From Cryptomeria japonica (lineage: Eukaryota; Streptophyta; Pinopsida; Cupressales; Cupressaceae), in NCBI RefSeq assembly GCF_030272615.1, contig NC_081408.1, positions 399,617,889 through 399,681,888 on the forward strand: a stretch of DNA of 64,000 nt, read 5' to 3'. The notes under the pieces are model-generated. The model saw only the letters and a program-made list of their open reading frames with translations. It was not told the DNA's origin and did not search any database. Of the stretch, positions 34,086-45,140 are shown one piece after another (position 1 is the first letter of the stretch; the number at the start of each line of letters is the position of its first letter). The position numbers were made by a program, and so were the translations under genes.

Positions 34086-34862
34086 TGTTAGACGCAATTA
34101 CAGTCCCAAAGATACTGAGAGGGGGGGGGGGTGAATCAGTGTCTAACCAATTGATTGAGTATTTAAACTTATTTATAACTTTGCAACCCAAAACAATGTA
34201 CCAATAAATAAGAATTAATGCAGTAAACACAAATAACAGAGACAACATAGAAACACACCATAACACAAGATATTTTAACGAGGAAACCCAGTGTGGGAAA
34301 AACCTCAGTGGGATTTGTAACCCACAATATTTACTCATTGGCCAATGAATAAATACTACTTACAATAGGGGCCTGCACATGCAGGAAGGCCAACAACCTA
34401 GAGCTCACTGCTCAATTAAGAGTCTCACTAACTACAAAATGGATAATTAAATCCAATACAATGTACTGCTCAAAAACAACATCTCTAATGCCTAGTTTAG
34501 TACCGATTTAAGCTCAGATAGATACCTTAACCAAAAACCTTTGCTGCTACTAAACAATTATCTTCTTCCATACATATCATACATCTCTCCTACTACAAAA
34601 TGACTTAAGAGATCTCATACTTATACGAGTCTTTACAATATACCAAGTCAGTTTACAAAAGATAATTATATTACAGCAAACAAAAGTTAATCCCATGTCG
34701 GCTTGAGTGCCGGTATGCTTTGTTGCCGGTGAAATTTGAATGTCGGTGTAAGCGTCTGTTGGTGCCTGCCGGTGCATGAAGAAACATGTTGCCGGTTGGT
34801 TGCCAGCTGGTTGCCATTAATGAAAACATCAACTATTCTCATTAGAGTGTATAATTCCAACA
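34086..34862 (-). repeat. B 5' LTR
   Basis: On the minus strand it starts TGTTGGAATTATA and ends TCTAACA, next to the primer site. It contains a G-run block (GAGAGGGGGGGGGG) like that in A. Confidence 0.9.
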
Positions 34863-34867
34863 ACCTT

Positions 34868-36590
34868 GTCTCTCAAAAAGTGAAACTTGATAGATATATG
34901 CTTAGTCTTTGAATGTAACACCAGATTCTTAGAAATGTTAATTGCACTTGAGTTATCATAGTAGATAGCAATAGGCTCATCATACTCAACTTTGATATCT
35001 TTCAACATCTGCTTCATCCATACTACCTCAATACAATTGTTAGCAGCAACAATATATTATGCCTTTGTAGTGGATAAAGAAATAGAGTTCTGCTTTTTGC
35101 TCAACCATGAAACCAGTCTTTTTCCCAAGAAAAATGAACCACCACTAGTACTCTTCTGGTCATCCACATCTCCTACCCAATCAACAACAGTAAAAGAACT
35201 CAAATTAAAATTATCATCTTTAGGATACCATAAACCAAAATCAATACTTCCTTTCAAGTATCTAAAAATTATTTTAACAACTACAACATGGGATTCCTTA
35301 GGATCAACTTGAAATCTAGCAACAAGACAAATGGCATTCATGATATCAAGCCTGGTCTGAGTCAAATAGAGAAATCTACCAATTATAGATCTGTATCTAG
35401 TCTAATTTGCTTTAGGGGAATCATCATCCTTAGTCAACTTACATCCGGTCACCATAGGAGTACCAACTAGCTTTGTATCCTCTAAACCAAATGTTTTCAA
35501 CAACTCTTTCACATACTTGGACTGAGATATAAAAGTCCCTTTATCAAACTTAGTAATTTTCAATCCCAAAAAAAATTTCATCTCTCCAATAATAGACATT
35601 TCAAACTCATTCTGCATCTCATTAGCAAACTCTTTGCACAAACTATCATTCCCTCCAAAGATAATATCATCAACAAAAATGTCAATAATCAGAATATTAT
35701 CATGATCAATATTGAAGTACAAATTACTATTAGTAGTACCTTTGTTGAATCCTAGCTTCAAAAAATACTTATCCAATTTGGCATACCATGCTCTTTGGGC
35801 TTGCTTCAATCCATACAATGCTTTCTTCAACCGGAAAACCATATCACGTTGATCAGTTAATTGAAATCCATCCAGTTGCTCAATGTAAACCTCTTCTTCC
35901 AATTCACCATTCAGGAACACTGACTTGACATCCATCTAATAGACTTTAAAATTCTTTTAGGAAGCATAAGCAAGAAATAATATCACAGCTTCAATCTTTG
36001 CCACCGGAGCAAAAGTCTCCTCAAAATCAATTCCTTCCAATTGTGAATCTTTTAAAAACAAGTCTAGCTTTGTTCCTAACAACTTCCCCTCGCTCATTCA
36101 ATTTGTTTCTAAAGACCCATTTATTTCCAATTACATTTTTGTTCTTAGGTCTAGGAACAAGAATCCATGTATTATTCTTTTCAATTTGATTCAATTCTTC
36201 TTTCATTGCTTTTACCCAATGTTCATCTTTACATGATTCATTCACATCTTTAGGTTCAATATTTGAAATCAAAAAATACTCAACTTGGTCTTCAATAACT
36301 CTTCTTCTTGTCTGAACACTTTTATTTCTATCTCCTCTAATATGATTTTCAGAGTAATTCAATCTTACATACCTGGGAGTCCTAAGATTTTCTTGATTTT
36401 CAGACTCTTGAGCTCTTTCTTCTGCACTTGCACATGTTCCTTCTTCGAGAACTATTTACAATTGGTTCTGAGTTTGAAGTTGCTTCCCTTTATCTGAGCA
36501 GTCATTCTAATCATTTGAATCATATCCGGAGGATCAAGTATGTCTTTCCTTGCCTTCATCAACTCTGGCATTTGCACTCTCAACTATCTT
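34868..36590 (-). pseudogene. A reverse transcriptase and RNase H
   Basis: Minus pieces 36362-36027, 35935-35402, 35365-35057 and 35017-34868 give copia RT order. Seen are W-x-x-[40 protein letters not shown] at the catalytic site (usual Y replaced by F), then R-Y-L-K-G-S-I-D-F-G-L and Y-D-N-S-S-A-I-N-I. Several stops separate the pieces. Element B cuts the RNase H after H-F-L-R-D-K. Confidence 0.88.
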
Positions 36591-36592
36591 TC

Positions 36593-37415
36593 TCAGTCTC
36601 TTAAATTATAGCACCGATAGGCCTTGATTTTAGTAGAATAACCAAGAAATATTCCTTCATCACATCTAGCATCAAACTTCCCTAGTTCTTCATCCCTTTT
36701 AATATAACATTTACTTCCAAAAAATTTGAAATATTTAACAGTAGGAGCATGACCAAACCATAGTTCATAAGGAGTCTTACCGGTATCACCCTTGATATGC
36801 ACCTAGTTAAGAGTGTAAACAACAGTACTCACAACTTATCTCCAATAGATATGTGGAACATTTCCTACCAACATCACAGTTCTAACAACTTCTTGGATGG
36901 TTATGTTCTTCCTTTCCACAACTCCATTTTGTTGAGGGGTTCTAGGAGTAGACAACTGTCTCTTTACCCGATGCTCTTCACAAAATGCATTAAACTCACC
37001 GGAAGTGAATTCACCACCTCTGTCTGATCTCAAACACTTCAAATTTAGGCCTGTCTTTGTCTCAACCATAGCTTTAAAAATCTTGAAATTCTCTAGAGCT
37101 CCCTCAAGAAAGTAACCCACATCATCCTAGAATAGTCATCAATCAACAACATGAAATATCTATCTCCCTGCAAGCTTCTAACTCTAGAAGGACCACACAA
37201 ATCAATATGCACAAGATCCAACAATTCATTTGAAAAATGCTTCTTATGCTTGAAAGAAATTCTCGTTTGCTTCCCTAACTGACATTCCTTGCATATAGTG
37301 TTAGTAGGTTTCATCAACTTAGGAAGATCTCTCACAACCTGAGTAAAACTTATCTTGATAATGTAATCAAAATTCACATGCACATCCTTCTATGCCACAA
37401 CCAACTTTAATCAAT
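36593..37415 (-). pseudogene. A integrase
   Basis: Minus frames 37383-37093, 37120-36836 and 36802-36593 show the pre-integrase zinc region (C-K-E-C-Q-L-G-K-Q), then H-I-D-L-C-G-P with the first catalytic Asp, L-R-S-D-R-G-G-E-F with the second, and P-Q-Q-N-G-V-V-E-R-K with the Glu. The end is T-P-Y-E-L-W-F-G and F-L-G-Y-S-T-K. Frameshifts and stops make it inactive. Confidence 0.88.
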
Positions 37416-37955
37416 CTAAGCAATCAAACAACTTTTACCACCAACATTTAAGTGAAAGATATTACCTTTAGTCTTTGTACCCGATGCAATATCTATTCTA
37501 GAACCACTCAAGATTCTACACTTTCCATTCTTGAATTGAAGATCATATCCCTTGTCAACCATTTTTCCAACACTCAAAAGATTATGCTTTATACCTTCTA
37601 CATACAAGACATCATCAGTATTGTTCTTACCATCAAGAGAAATTAAACCTCTACCACAGATTATTCCATCTTTTTAATCACCAAACCTTACACCGCCACC
37701 TTCATACTTTTCCATACTCACAAACTTATTCTTATCACCTATCATATGATGAGAGAATCCGTTGTCAATCACCCATTCATCTTTCTCTTCAACTTGTGCA
37801 GCCAAATCTCTTTACACATTTGTGTAGCTAGCAAAATCAATAGGTATTGGATCATCTTCCTTGATAGAAATAAACACCCATTCATTATCACTTGAACTGT
37901 CTTTATCAGATTCATCATCTATCACACCTTCATCGGCAACATAATAACATCTCTT
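37416..37955 (-). pseudogene. A protease region
   Basis: Downstream of the Gag knuckle the minus strand reads W-V-I-D-N-G-F-S-H-H-M, where copia proteases have a D-[ST]-G active site; here it is D-N-G. It is followed by L-Y-V-E-G-I-K-H-N-L-L-S-V-G and C-R-I-L-S-G (37607-37416). Several stops occur. Confidence 0.75.
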
Positions 37956-38868
37956 CTAAAATTTAGGCTTATTAGGTCTTGGCTTAGGAACTCTTTCCGA
38001 ACACCTTGAGGCAAAATGACCTATCTTATTGAAAGAAAAACATTTAAGCGGAAAAATTTCTTCATACTTACCGGCTCCTTTAGGTAATCTTTTGGCAATA
38101 AGTGCTTCAATCTCCTCAATCTCTCGCTCTTCTTCTTCAATTTCCTTCATCTCTTTCTCATATCTAGATATCCTCCTTGAAGAACTTTCTACCAGATCAT
38201 ATCTCTTCTTACCCTTTTCAGAGACACTAGCCTTGAATGCAGATTATGTCTTAGGAAGGGAGTCACCAAACTCACTTAACTCAAAGGCTGGTAGCTTCTT
38301 ACCAATCAACATATCCCTAGTCACATTAGTCATAGTTCGGATCTCCTCAATGTTAGAAACTTTGTGTTAGTATGATGCAGGTAATGATTTGAGCACTTTA
38401 GCAACAATCTTTGATTCTTCCAATGTTCCACCAACACATCTGATATTACACACAAGTTCATTCACCTTCTGTATAAAAGAAGTGATATTCTCATCTTCGC
38501 TTATCTTGAACATCTCATATTTACCCTTAAGGCTCTGCAACTTGGCAATATTCACATAGCTATCACCTTCATATAAGGTTTCTAATCTTTTCTATATCTC
38601 ATGAGCAGTCTTCAGTTCCATAACATTTGTCATTTCAGAATCAGTCAGAGCACTCAATAATGCTTCCTTATCCCTAATATTGTATTTAGTTTCCTTTATC
38701 TCATTCAGAGTGGAAGGACCATTTGGGGGAATAGCATAATTGTCTTTAGTAATTGTCCAGTAAGATTCACCAATGCATCACAAATGACACTCCATGCGAT
38801 TCTTCCAAAGGGAGTAGTTAGTACCATCAAATCTCAGACTATCCTTCTTGTAGGTCGCCATCCCATAT
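37956..38868 (-). pseudogene. A Gag
   Basis: From about 38868 the minus strand reads M-A-T-Y-K-K-D-S-L-R-F-D-G-T-N-Y-S-L-W-K, the typical start of copia Gag (UBN2-type). 38555-38367 gives L-K-G-K-Y-E-M-F-K-I and V-A-K-V-L-K-S-L-P. 38150-37956 gives a Glu-rich coiled part and the knuckle C-F-S-F-N-K-I-G-H-F-A-S-R-C, where the second Cys is replaced. Multiple stops break it. Confidence 0.82.
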
Positions 38869-38901
38869 CACCTCAAGTGGCTAGGCTTGTTCAGAGGAAC
38901 T

Positions 38902-38914
38902 TGCTATGATACCA
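38902..38914 (-). other. A primer-binding site (Met-tRNA-like, decayed)
   Basis: The minus strand reads TGGTATCATAGCA, 5 bp from the LTR end. It has two differences from TGGTATCAGAGCC within its first 12 positions. Confidence 0.7.
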
Positions 38915-38919
38915 ATTTA

Positions 38920-40093
38920 TGGAAGATATTTGATTCTGGGAAGACAACTGAGAGAGGGGGGGGTGAATCAGTTGTCTCAAAAACTTACATAATTTAAACT
39001 TATTCTTAGATCTGATAATTAACCATGAAAGCATAAATCAACAACACATCATGAACACACATAACACTAAGATTTTTGACGTGGAAAACCCGGTCAAGTG
39101 AAAAACCACGATGGGAACCTACCCATAATATGATGATACTTTGTTAGAAATATTAGAAATATTACAATGGGGAATACACATGTATTCAGGCACACTGCTA
39201 AAAAACAACAAGGGCTACAACCTAGGGAAGACTCATTGTCTTACAAACATATTCATATCACATCCGGAAGATCATGAACTGAAAAGTAGCATCTCCTTAA
39301 TGCGTGGTTACAATTCCGGTTAAGCACATAACAAATTTCTTCTTTTCACACTTCTTTTCTGCTTCTGAAAGATGTTTACATTTAGTGCACATACATTCTA
39401 ATTCTCATCCATACACATACTCAATTACAAAGATTACATTTATTTATACATGACATCAACCTTTTGAAGATCATCAAGGTCGGCTCAACACTCACCACTT
39501 AATTACAAAAATATAACCACACCCGCTACAATATAACATGCAGACCAAGCAATATCAGCTAAGACATAGCACGAACCCAAATCTACCACCTCGAACATGC
39601 TACACCTCCAAGAATTATGCATCAAACATCCACAACATGCTACAATCATCCGGTCGACTAAGAACTGAATAACACAAACATACCGAAGAATATTATCAAT
39701 TATGAGTGCAACAATCAATGCGAACCACCAACACAAAAGGCACATGATCCAAAAATATCTACAAGCATCAAGAATTACTATAGAAACATCTGCGCCAACT
39801 CGAATTACTAGAATCATCATTAACACTATACTGAACCTCAAGAATACAAACCGCAATGATTGTCAACTTGGAAAAATCACTTGCGGAGCTCCAAACCACA
39901 AACCAACTGAATTGAAGATACACATCAATGTCCCAAACATAATTCCAAATCCGCAGATCAAGATATTACAATGCGGAGAAATGCAGATCAAAATACTGAA
40001 CACTATCATCACTGAACAACTGAAAAAACTGGCCACAACACAGATAATCGTAGCTCTCTTAAATCTTCATGCAAACCTCTGAAAATTGCACAT
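38920..40093 (-). repeat. A 5' LTR, truncated at its outer end
   Basis: It is homologous to 26450-27620 but stops about 205 bp short of the LTR start seen in the other copy. T2 Gag sequence resumes directly at its edge. The inner boundary before the primer site is decayed. Confidence 0.7.
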
Positions 40094-40229
40094 GCGTGTC
40101 AACAATATGAGAAATACCACACAACACATCAAAACCAAGTTTATCACTTTGAACCATTCTTTTCAATCCTTCAATCAATGGGAGAGCTTCACTTTTCGGT
40201 TATTATTGACTCATCCATTGTGAAAGATT
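40094..40229 (-). pseudogene. T2 Gag, N-terminal fragment
   Basis: The minus strand from about 40229 translates in the T1 frame: M-S-Q, two stops, then P-L-I-E-G-L-K-R-M-V-Q-S-D, then G-I-S-H-I-V-D-T-H-V, matching T1 at 524-650. Element A inserted right after this. The match fixes the Gag start in both copies. Confidence 0.78.
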
Positions 40230-41212
40230 GTCAAATTAATTGTCAATCTTCTAATTGGTCAACAAAAACCCTAGTTAGTGATTCATCTACATCGTGAAAA
40301 TTATGAAAAGAATGAGGATAAACGAGGACATTTGTAGGATTGGAAGAACCACCAACATCCTCATGGAACAAGCTATCCAAATTAGGCTCCATTTCCTCGG
40401 TAATTAAACCTTGGGAAGCCTTAATTCTACAACTTCTTCTCAGGACCTGATATTATAGGTTGGACTAATAGTAGCAAAACTCAATGCACTAAGGGAGGGA
40501 AATTAGAAATTTGAATTTTGAATTTTGAAACTTGAAATTTGCAAAATAATTAAATAATACATAATTTTAGAAAAATGATTATTCAATTAAAGAAGCAAAT
40601 TGATTGAAAAGATAGAGAATAATTGTGAAAAATCATGCAACCCACTAGAAATTTTAAATTTTAAATTAGGGCTTTGTGAAAAGAACCTCTTAATTTTAGA
40701 ATTTCATTTTAAAATTAGATCTAAGGTTGAAATTGAAATGGTTAATCCAAAATTGGGCAACCCACAAGGTTAATTTAAATTTAAAAATTACGGCTCTTTT
40801 AATAAACCACTTAATTTTAAAAGTTAAATTTTAAATTTTGATCCAAGATTGCAATTTTGAATTTGAGACAGCTCTAAAATGATAAATTCAAATTTTAAAC
40901 AACCCACAAGCTCAATTTTATTTTTTTTAAAAATTAGGGTTTTTGAAATTAACCACTTAATTTGAAATTTGAAATTTGACTTGCAAGTGAAAATTTGAAT
41001 TCTGAAATTGAAAAACACTTAAATCTAAAATAATTAAATCCAAATTAAGCAATTCACAAGCTCAATTTTGAATTTAAAAATTAGGGTTTTAGTGAAATTA
41101 ACCTTTAAAATATTTAAAATTTGCAAGGAAATCAAACTTGTAAATGAAAACTTGAATTTTAAATTGCATAAACAATCAAATCTGAGAACATAAATCAGAA
41201 TTAAAGGTTTAA
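40230..41212 (-). other. T2 untranslated leader
   Basis: About 980 bp of AT-rich DNA between the primer site and the Gag start, with no supportable ORF. Its 5' half (40638-41190) is a diverged tandem array, listed separately. Confidence 0.65.
40638..41190. repeat. Four diverged tandem units in T2 leader
   Basis: The phrase CAACCCACAAGCTCAATTTT followed by AAAATTAGGGTTTT and CCACTTAATTT recurs, with changes, at about 40638, 40758, 40900 and 41050, giving periods of about 120, 142 and 150 bp. Confidence 0.7.
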
Positions 41213-41228
41213 GGAGTCGGGTTCACCA
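41213..41228 (-). other. T2 primer-binding site
   Basis: The minus strand reads TGGTGAACCCGACTCC, 3 bp from the LTR end. It starts with the required TGG. I cannot name the tRNA with confidence. Confidence 0.6.
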
Positions 41229-41231
41229 AAA

Positions 41232-41895
41232 TGTAATGGTAAAAAATTAGTGTTTTCACCATTAGAGGGATGAAAACCACTAATTTGTCATTACATTCAA
41301 AAGAGGGAGGAATCCAATAGATCCAATCTCAAATCAAGAATGATAAGAACTAAACATTGATTGGATTTAAGGATTGTGTGAATGAATTGACCCTCTTTTG
41401 TGAGTTGAAATGCTGAATTAAGATAAAGTGCTAAAAAATAAAGGTAAAAATGTGAAAATATTGAGCTACAGATGCAAGATTTTCACGCACTTGGATCTGA
41501 GTAGTATATGCAAATTCAGATTTGAATACCCAAAAAAGATCCAAAAATGTCGAGACTGGTGTGCTTGTCGTCCTGGTCCTCCTACTTTTTCGCATGCCAG
41601 AGAGGGTTGATTTGTCTCTGCAAATAATGCCAATTCAAAAGAGTACAACTTCGTACCTGTTTCTTGCACACAAAAAGAAGGGGAAATAGGTTGGGAATAC
41701 GGGCTTGCCTTAGGTCAAACCCCAGTTTTGGAATTAACCATAAAATTAAGATAAAGATAATTGTTTAATGGAAGATTCTCCTTTTGAGGGAGATTTTGAA
41801 TAATGATTGGAAATCAAATGATATACCTCCTTGCGAAGTTTTATTCGTCTCCACATGGAATTAGGGCTTAATGAAGTCTTCAACAAAATAGAATG
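41232..41895 (-). repeat. T2 5' LTR, inner part
   Basis: The minus-strand end CCATTACA is identical to the T1 LTR end. A block around 41690-41760 matches T1 LTR 20810-20880 (AATTCCAAAACTGGGGTTTG). Element C interrupts it at 41896; the outer part is 56771-57262. Confidence 0.78.
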
Positions 41896-41982
41896 TGATA
41901 GCTCTGAAAATATGAAATCTTCAATTTTGAGCTCAAATATTGATTTTCTGGTTTTATTTATATCCTCTGTAAATGATCCAGG

Positions 41983-42001
41983 GTCTAGGGTTTAGGGTTT
42001 A
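41983..42001 (+). promoter_or_regulatory. Telo-box-like motif in C LTR
   Basis: CTAGGGTTTAGGGTTTA contains the plant telo-box (reverse complement AAACCCTAA). It is conserved at about 53641-53655 in the other LTR. Confidence 0.4.
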
Positions 42002-44082
42002 TCAAAGTTTCTTATGTTTTGTGAAGAAAACCCTAGCAATGATATATTTTGTTGTTACTTTTTCCCACTTAAAGCCAAGGGTTGTTTACCATGAGCGGGG
42101 CCATTCCATTCCCTAAATATTAAGTGATGGTTAACTAGTTTATGAAATGTGATTTTTCCTAAGTTGCAATTTTTTTTCTTATGACCGGTCTCTTTTTAAA
42201 AATTTTACGACCATAATTTCCCTAAGCCTGAAAGTCCTAAGTATTTCCATCATTTGCTAAAGATAGAATGGATCCAATGGTCCACACTTCCCTATGATCA
42301 AACATACGAGGATGATAAAGATCGCGACACTGCGAGATTGTGCAACGTGTTTTCAGCGGAAACCGACAAGGTTGGCAGTCTAACTAGTCGAAGTATTGTG
42401 TTACCGGTTCTCAGGCGGTAAAGGTCGGTCTACTAACAGTCCCATCAATTTGCATGTGTTCAAAATGAATGGAGATGTTTTATCCTGAGGTAAAAGGTGC
42501 TCGATTTTTAAATTCTGGAGGAATTAATGGGCATTGTGCAAAGCAGTTTTGTTTGAACAGATTTGACGACCCTCGTATCCCCACGCTGGAAGTTGCAAGG
42601 ATGTTATGGACCGCAACATCATGAGATGATGCCACGTGTCTCAGGCTGACCATGAAGGCCTACAGTGAGGTCTTGGACGGAGCTTGATTGAAAGATGATA
42701 TGGCAATGTTTAGTCGGGATTTGGTGGGTCCGTGGATACAGATGGAAGGACAAATGTCGCGTCGACAAACAATGACTACTAGATTTGCCAAGCTGGGTGA
42801 GATCTGCGGTTGAGTTCCAAATGAGAAATTAGGAGGGATCATAGAAGGCACCAGTTGTAGCATGCGTTGGGAAAGGCAGAATAAATGGGATACATACTTG
42901 TCCACTCAGGATGATTAGTGATGAGTTGGGAGATTTTTATGCCGACCTAGTCTAGAAGGATTATTTTCAAATTTTCTATTGAGAAAATGATTGATTCAAC
43001 AAGGCAAGGACAATATCTCAGAGATGTGAAATGATTTGGATAAGCTTCTAGTTCAAGTGTGATGGATCATGAGTTCTTTGATGAATTCAAAGATTTGCTT
43101 GTTGGCAGAGATCCTAAAGCAGAAGAATGTACACCCATGGAAGAATAAAATCAGGATAAAATCACTCGCATTAGATGAACCTTGATAGAAGAATACAGTG
43201 GATATGATATGCATGAATTCTAGTGTCCATAGTTGGCAGTTGAATTAAGAGCGCCAGAGTGATGATGTTTCATGAACAGGCACTACTTGATGAAGTATTG
43301 TTCAACTATAAATACAACAGGGTGGTGATAAAATTGGTAGGAGAGTATGAAGCCTTTTCATTTTTTGAATGTAGTTTTTCCTTTTGCAAAGGGAATGATG
43401 TTTGAGCAAGCTTGTAGATGGAGTTGAAATATACTCTGTGATATTGGATAGAATTTTTCTCTCGTGTGTGAGTATGCCTATTGCCAAAGGGGATTTGAAA
43501 GTGGGAAGGATTGCCAGAGGGGGCATGAAAGCTTTTTCTTATGAAGAAAGGCCACACATGACACAACCTTTGTGTCTACTCTGTCACTGGATGGTAGGGG
43601 GTTCTGAGAGAGAGCCCGCAGAGGAATGAAAAAGGAACATGTTTAGGTAGGGAGTGGCAGCAATCCATCCATGTAGTTGCATGGAAGCTGCGATCCCTCC
43701 CCAACATATTATGTTTACCCTCTAACTCCCCCTCCCACTGCCTCTGATCCTGGGCATGAAGGTTGAAGCTCCTCGTCTAGGTTAGAGGCGACTTTTCTTC
43801 TTGCCAGGACCCCTTTTCCTTTCCTAGAAAGGAAACCCTTAATAGGACAAAAGTGCAACATGTCACACTCCATCTAAAGGTGTCAAGGCAATAATGACAT
43901 GGCTCAAACAGTTTTAGCCCCTACCAATTTCAGTTAAGAACGATGATTCACAGGTGCCAACGCATGGACATGTAAACATTTTTGTAACAAAATTGCATAC
44001 GACCTTTTAGGGCTAATTGTTAAGAATGATTTTGTTGTTAACATGTGTCTTCTGGATGGAAGCTTGTCGCTCCCTTTAATTC

Positions 44083-44093
44083 TATAAAAAGGG
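44083..44093 (+). promoter_or_regulatory. TATA box of C 5' LTR
   Basis: TATAAAAAGGG is conserved at 55736-55746 in the 3' LTR and lies ~1.0 kb before the LTR end. The start site is not known. Confidence 0.5.
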
Positions 44094-45122
44094 AAATGAT
44101 GGCCAAAAAAATGGTTCAGATTTGTTGGAAAGGTCTTGTAGGTTCAATTTTCTTGTTCCTTGGGTTTTTTCCTGGTCTTTTTCTAGTAGTGAGTCAAAGT
44201 GAAGCAAACAAGCTGTAAAATCTTTTACAGAGCAAATAAAGAAATATTTTAGTGTCAAATTTGTATAGGTTCTTGAAGGAGTTATACATAAATTTTATCT
44301 TGTGACAGAGAGAACATTTTGTTTAAAGAAAAATAGAATTCCAACCTTTTTCTCTCCATTGCATTATTCTATCAATTTTTAAATGAAATGAATCAAGGGT
44401 TTGTTTCATTTAGTGCATTGTTATGATGTATGTAGCTTTTTGTTTATGCTTCGGCCCACGGGGTCAATTAAATTGCTTAAATGGAGCTACAGGATGATAG
44501 AACTTATGCAAGGATTTTAGTAAGTAGTTCTGGGTTAGGGTTGCAAATATGATATATTGTAAGGCAATATCATCTCAGATTTTATGTTATTAGATCAAAT
44601 TTTGTCACACTTTCACGTCTATGTTTTATATCTCTTAGGTGCCCAATGGAATAAGACACTAATCAATGCTTGTAACTGGTTTTGTTTATCAGCCTTGTTT
44701 TTTTTTCAACTGATGGATCTCTACAGATTTCATAAATATCAGAATATCATTAGTTAAGTTCTATGTATTTTCTGAAGGTTGTCCAACCCTTTCTCATACT
44801 CTAGCTTAAGGTTGAGGATCATTGAAGGACTTGCCATCCTTAAGCATTCTCTTTTCTATTGAGTCCTTTCATGAGATAATTTGCTTTGTTTTCAGTCAAG
44901 TCTTGAGTATCGTTGCAGAGAGCAGGAGATTCACTGAAGAGATTACCCTCCCGAGTCCTGCAGAGCCCGAAGTGTAGAAGGATTTCACATCCTTGTTAAT
45001 GTTAATCCAAGATTGACGAATATTGATAGTTGGAGGTGGCTCTCCATATATATTTGGAGGAATTAGCTTGGTCTCTGCCCAGTGGTAGTGTAAACTCGTC
45101 CATTTTTGGGAACCAACAAAAA

Positions 45123-45140
45123 TGGCGACTCTGGTGGGGA
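45123..45140 (+). other. C primer-binding site, Arg-tRNA-like
   Basis: TGGCGACTCTGGTGGGGA follows the LTR after 4 bp. A second, similar block, ACCAACAAAAATGACGACTCTGCTGGGGA in part, lies ~95 bp downstream near 45211-45240. Confidence 0.7.

Larger units (their letters stand above)
28241..34862 (-). mobile_element. B: non-autonomous LTR element with zinc-knuckle Gag and large unknown ORF
   Basis: LTRs are 28241-29018 (778 bp) and 34086-34862 (777 bp). The target duplication is ACCTT at 28236-28240 and 34863-34867, with a Met-tRNA-like primer site at 34071-34083 and a polypurine tract at 29019-29032. The 5.07-kb interior encodes a coiled-coil plus zinc-knuckle protein and a second ORF of ~1,090 codons, but no protease, RT, RNase H or integrase motif. 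B sits inside the RNase H of A. Its LTRs are ~92-93% alike by eye. Confidence 0.9.
26450..40093 (-). mobile_element. A: degenerate Ty1/copia element, host of B
   Basis: LTR-like ends lie at 26450-27828 (3' LTR) and 38920-40093 (5' LTR). A primer site beside the latter resembles the complement of initiator Met-tRNA, and a polypurine tract lies beside the former. Between them are copia-order remnants on the minus strand: Gag, protease, integrase, RT, RNase H. Element B splits the RNase H. The 5' LTR lacks about 205 bp at its outer end and I find no clean target duplication. By eye the LTRs are ~92% alike, so A is old. Confidence 0.82.
41896..45118 (+). repeat. C 5' LTR
   Basis: It starts TGATAGCTCTG and ends GGAACCAACA. 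It is paired with 53544-56770. The small ORFs in it (for example 43402-43629) recur in the other LTR only because the LTRs are copies. Confidence 0.9.

Noticed and set aside
43302..43629. ORFs on both strands in the C 5' LTR, also present at 54981-55345
   Set aside because: They recur only because the LTRs are copies of each other; both strands are open over the same stretch and neither has motifs.
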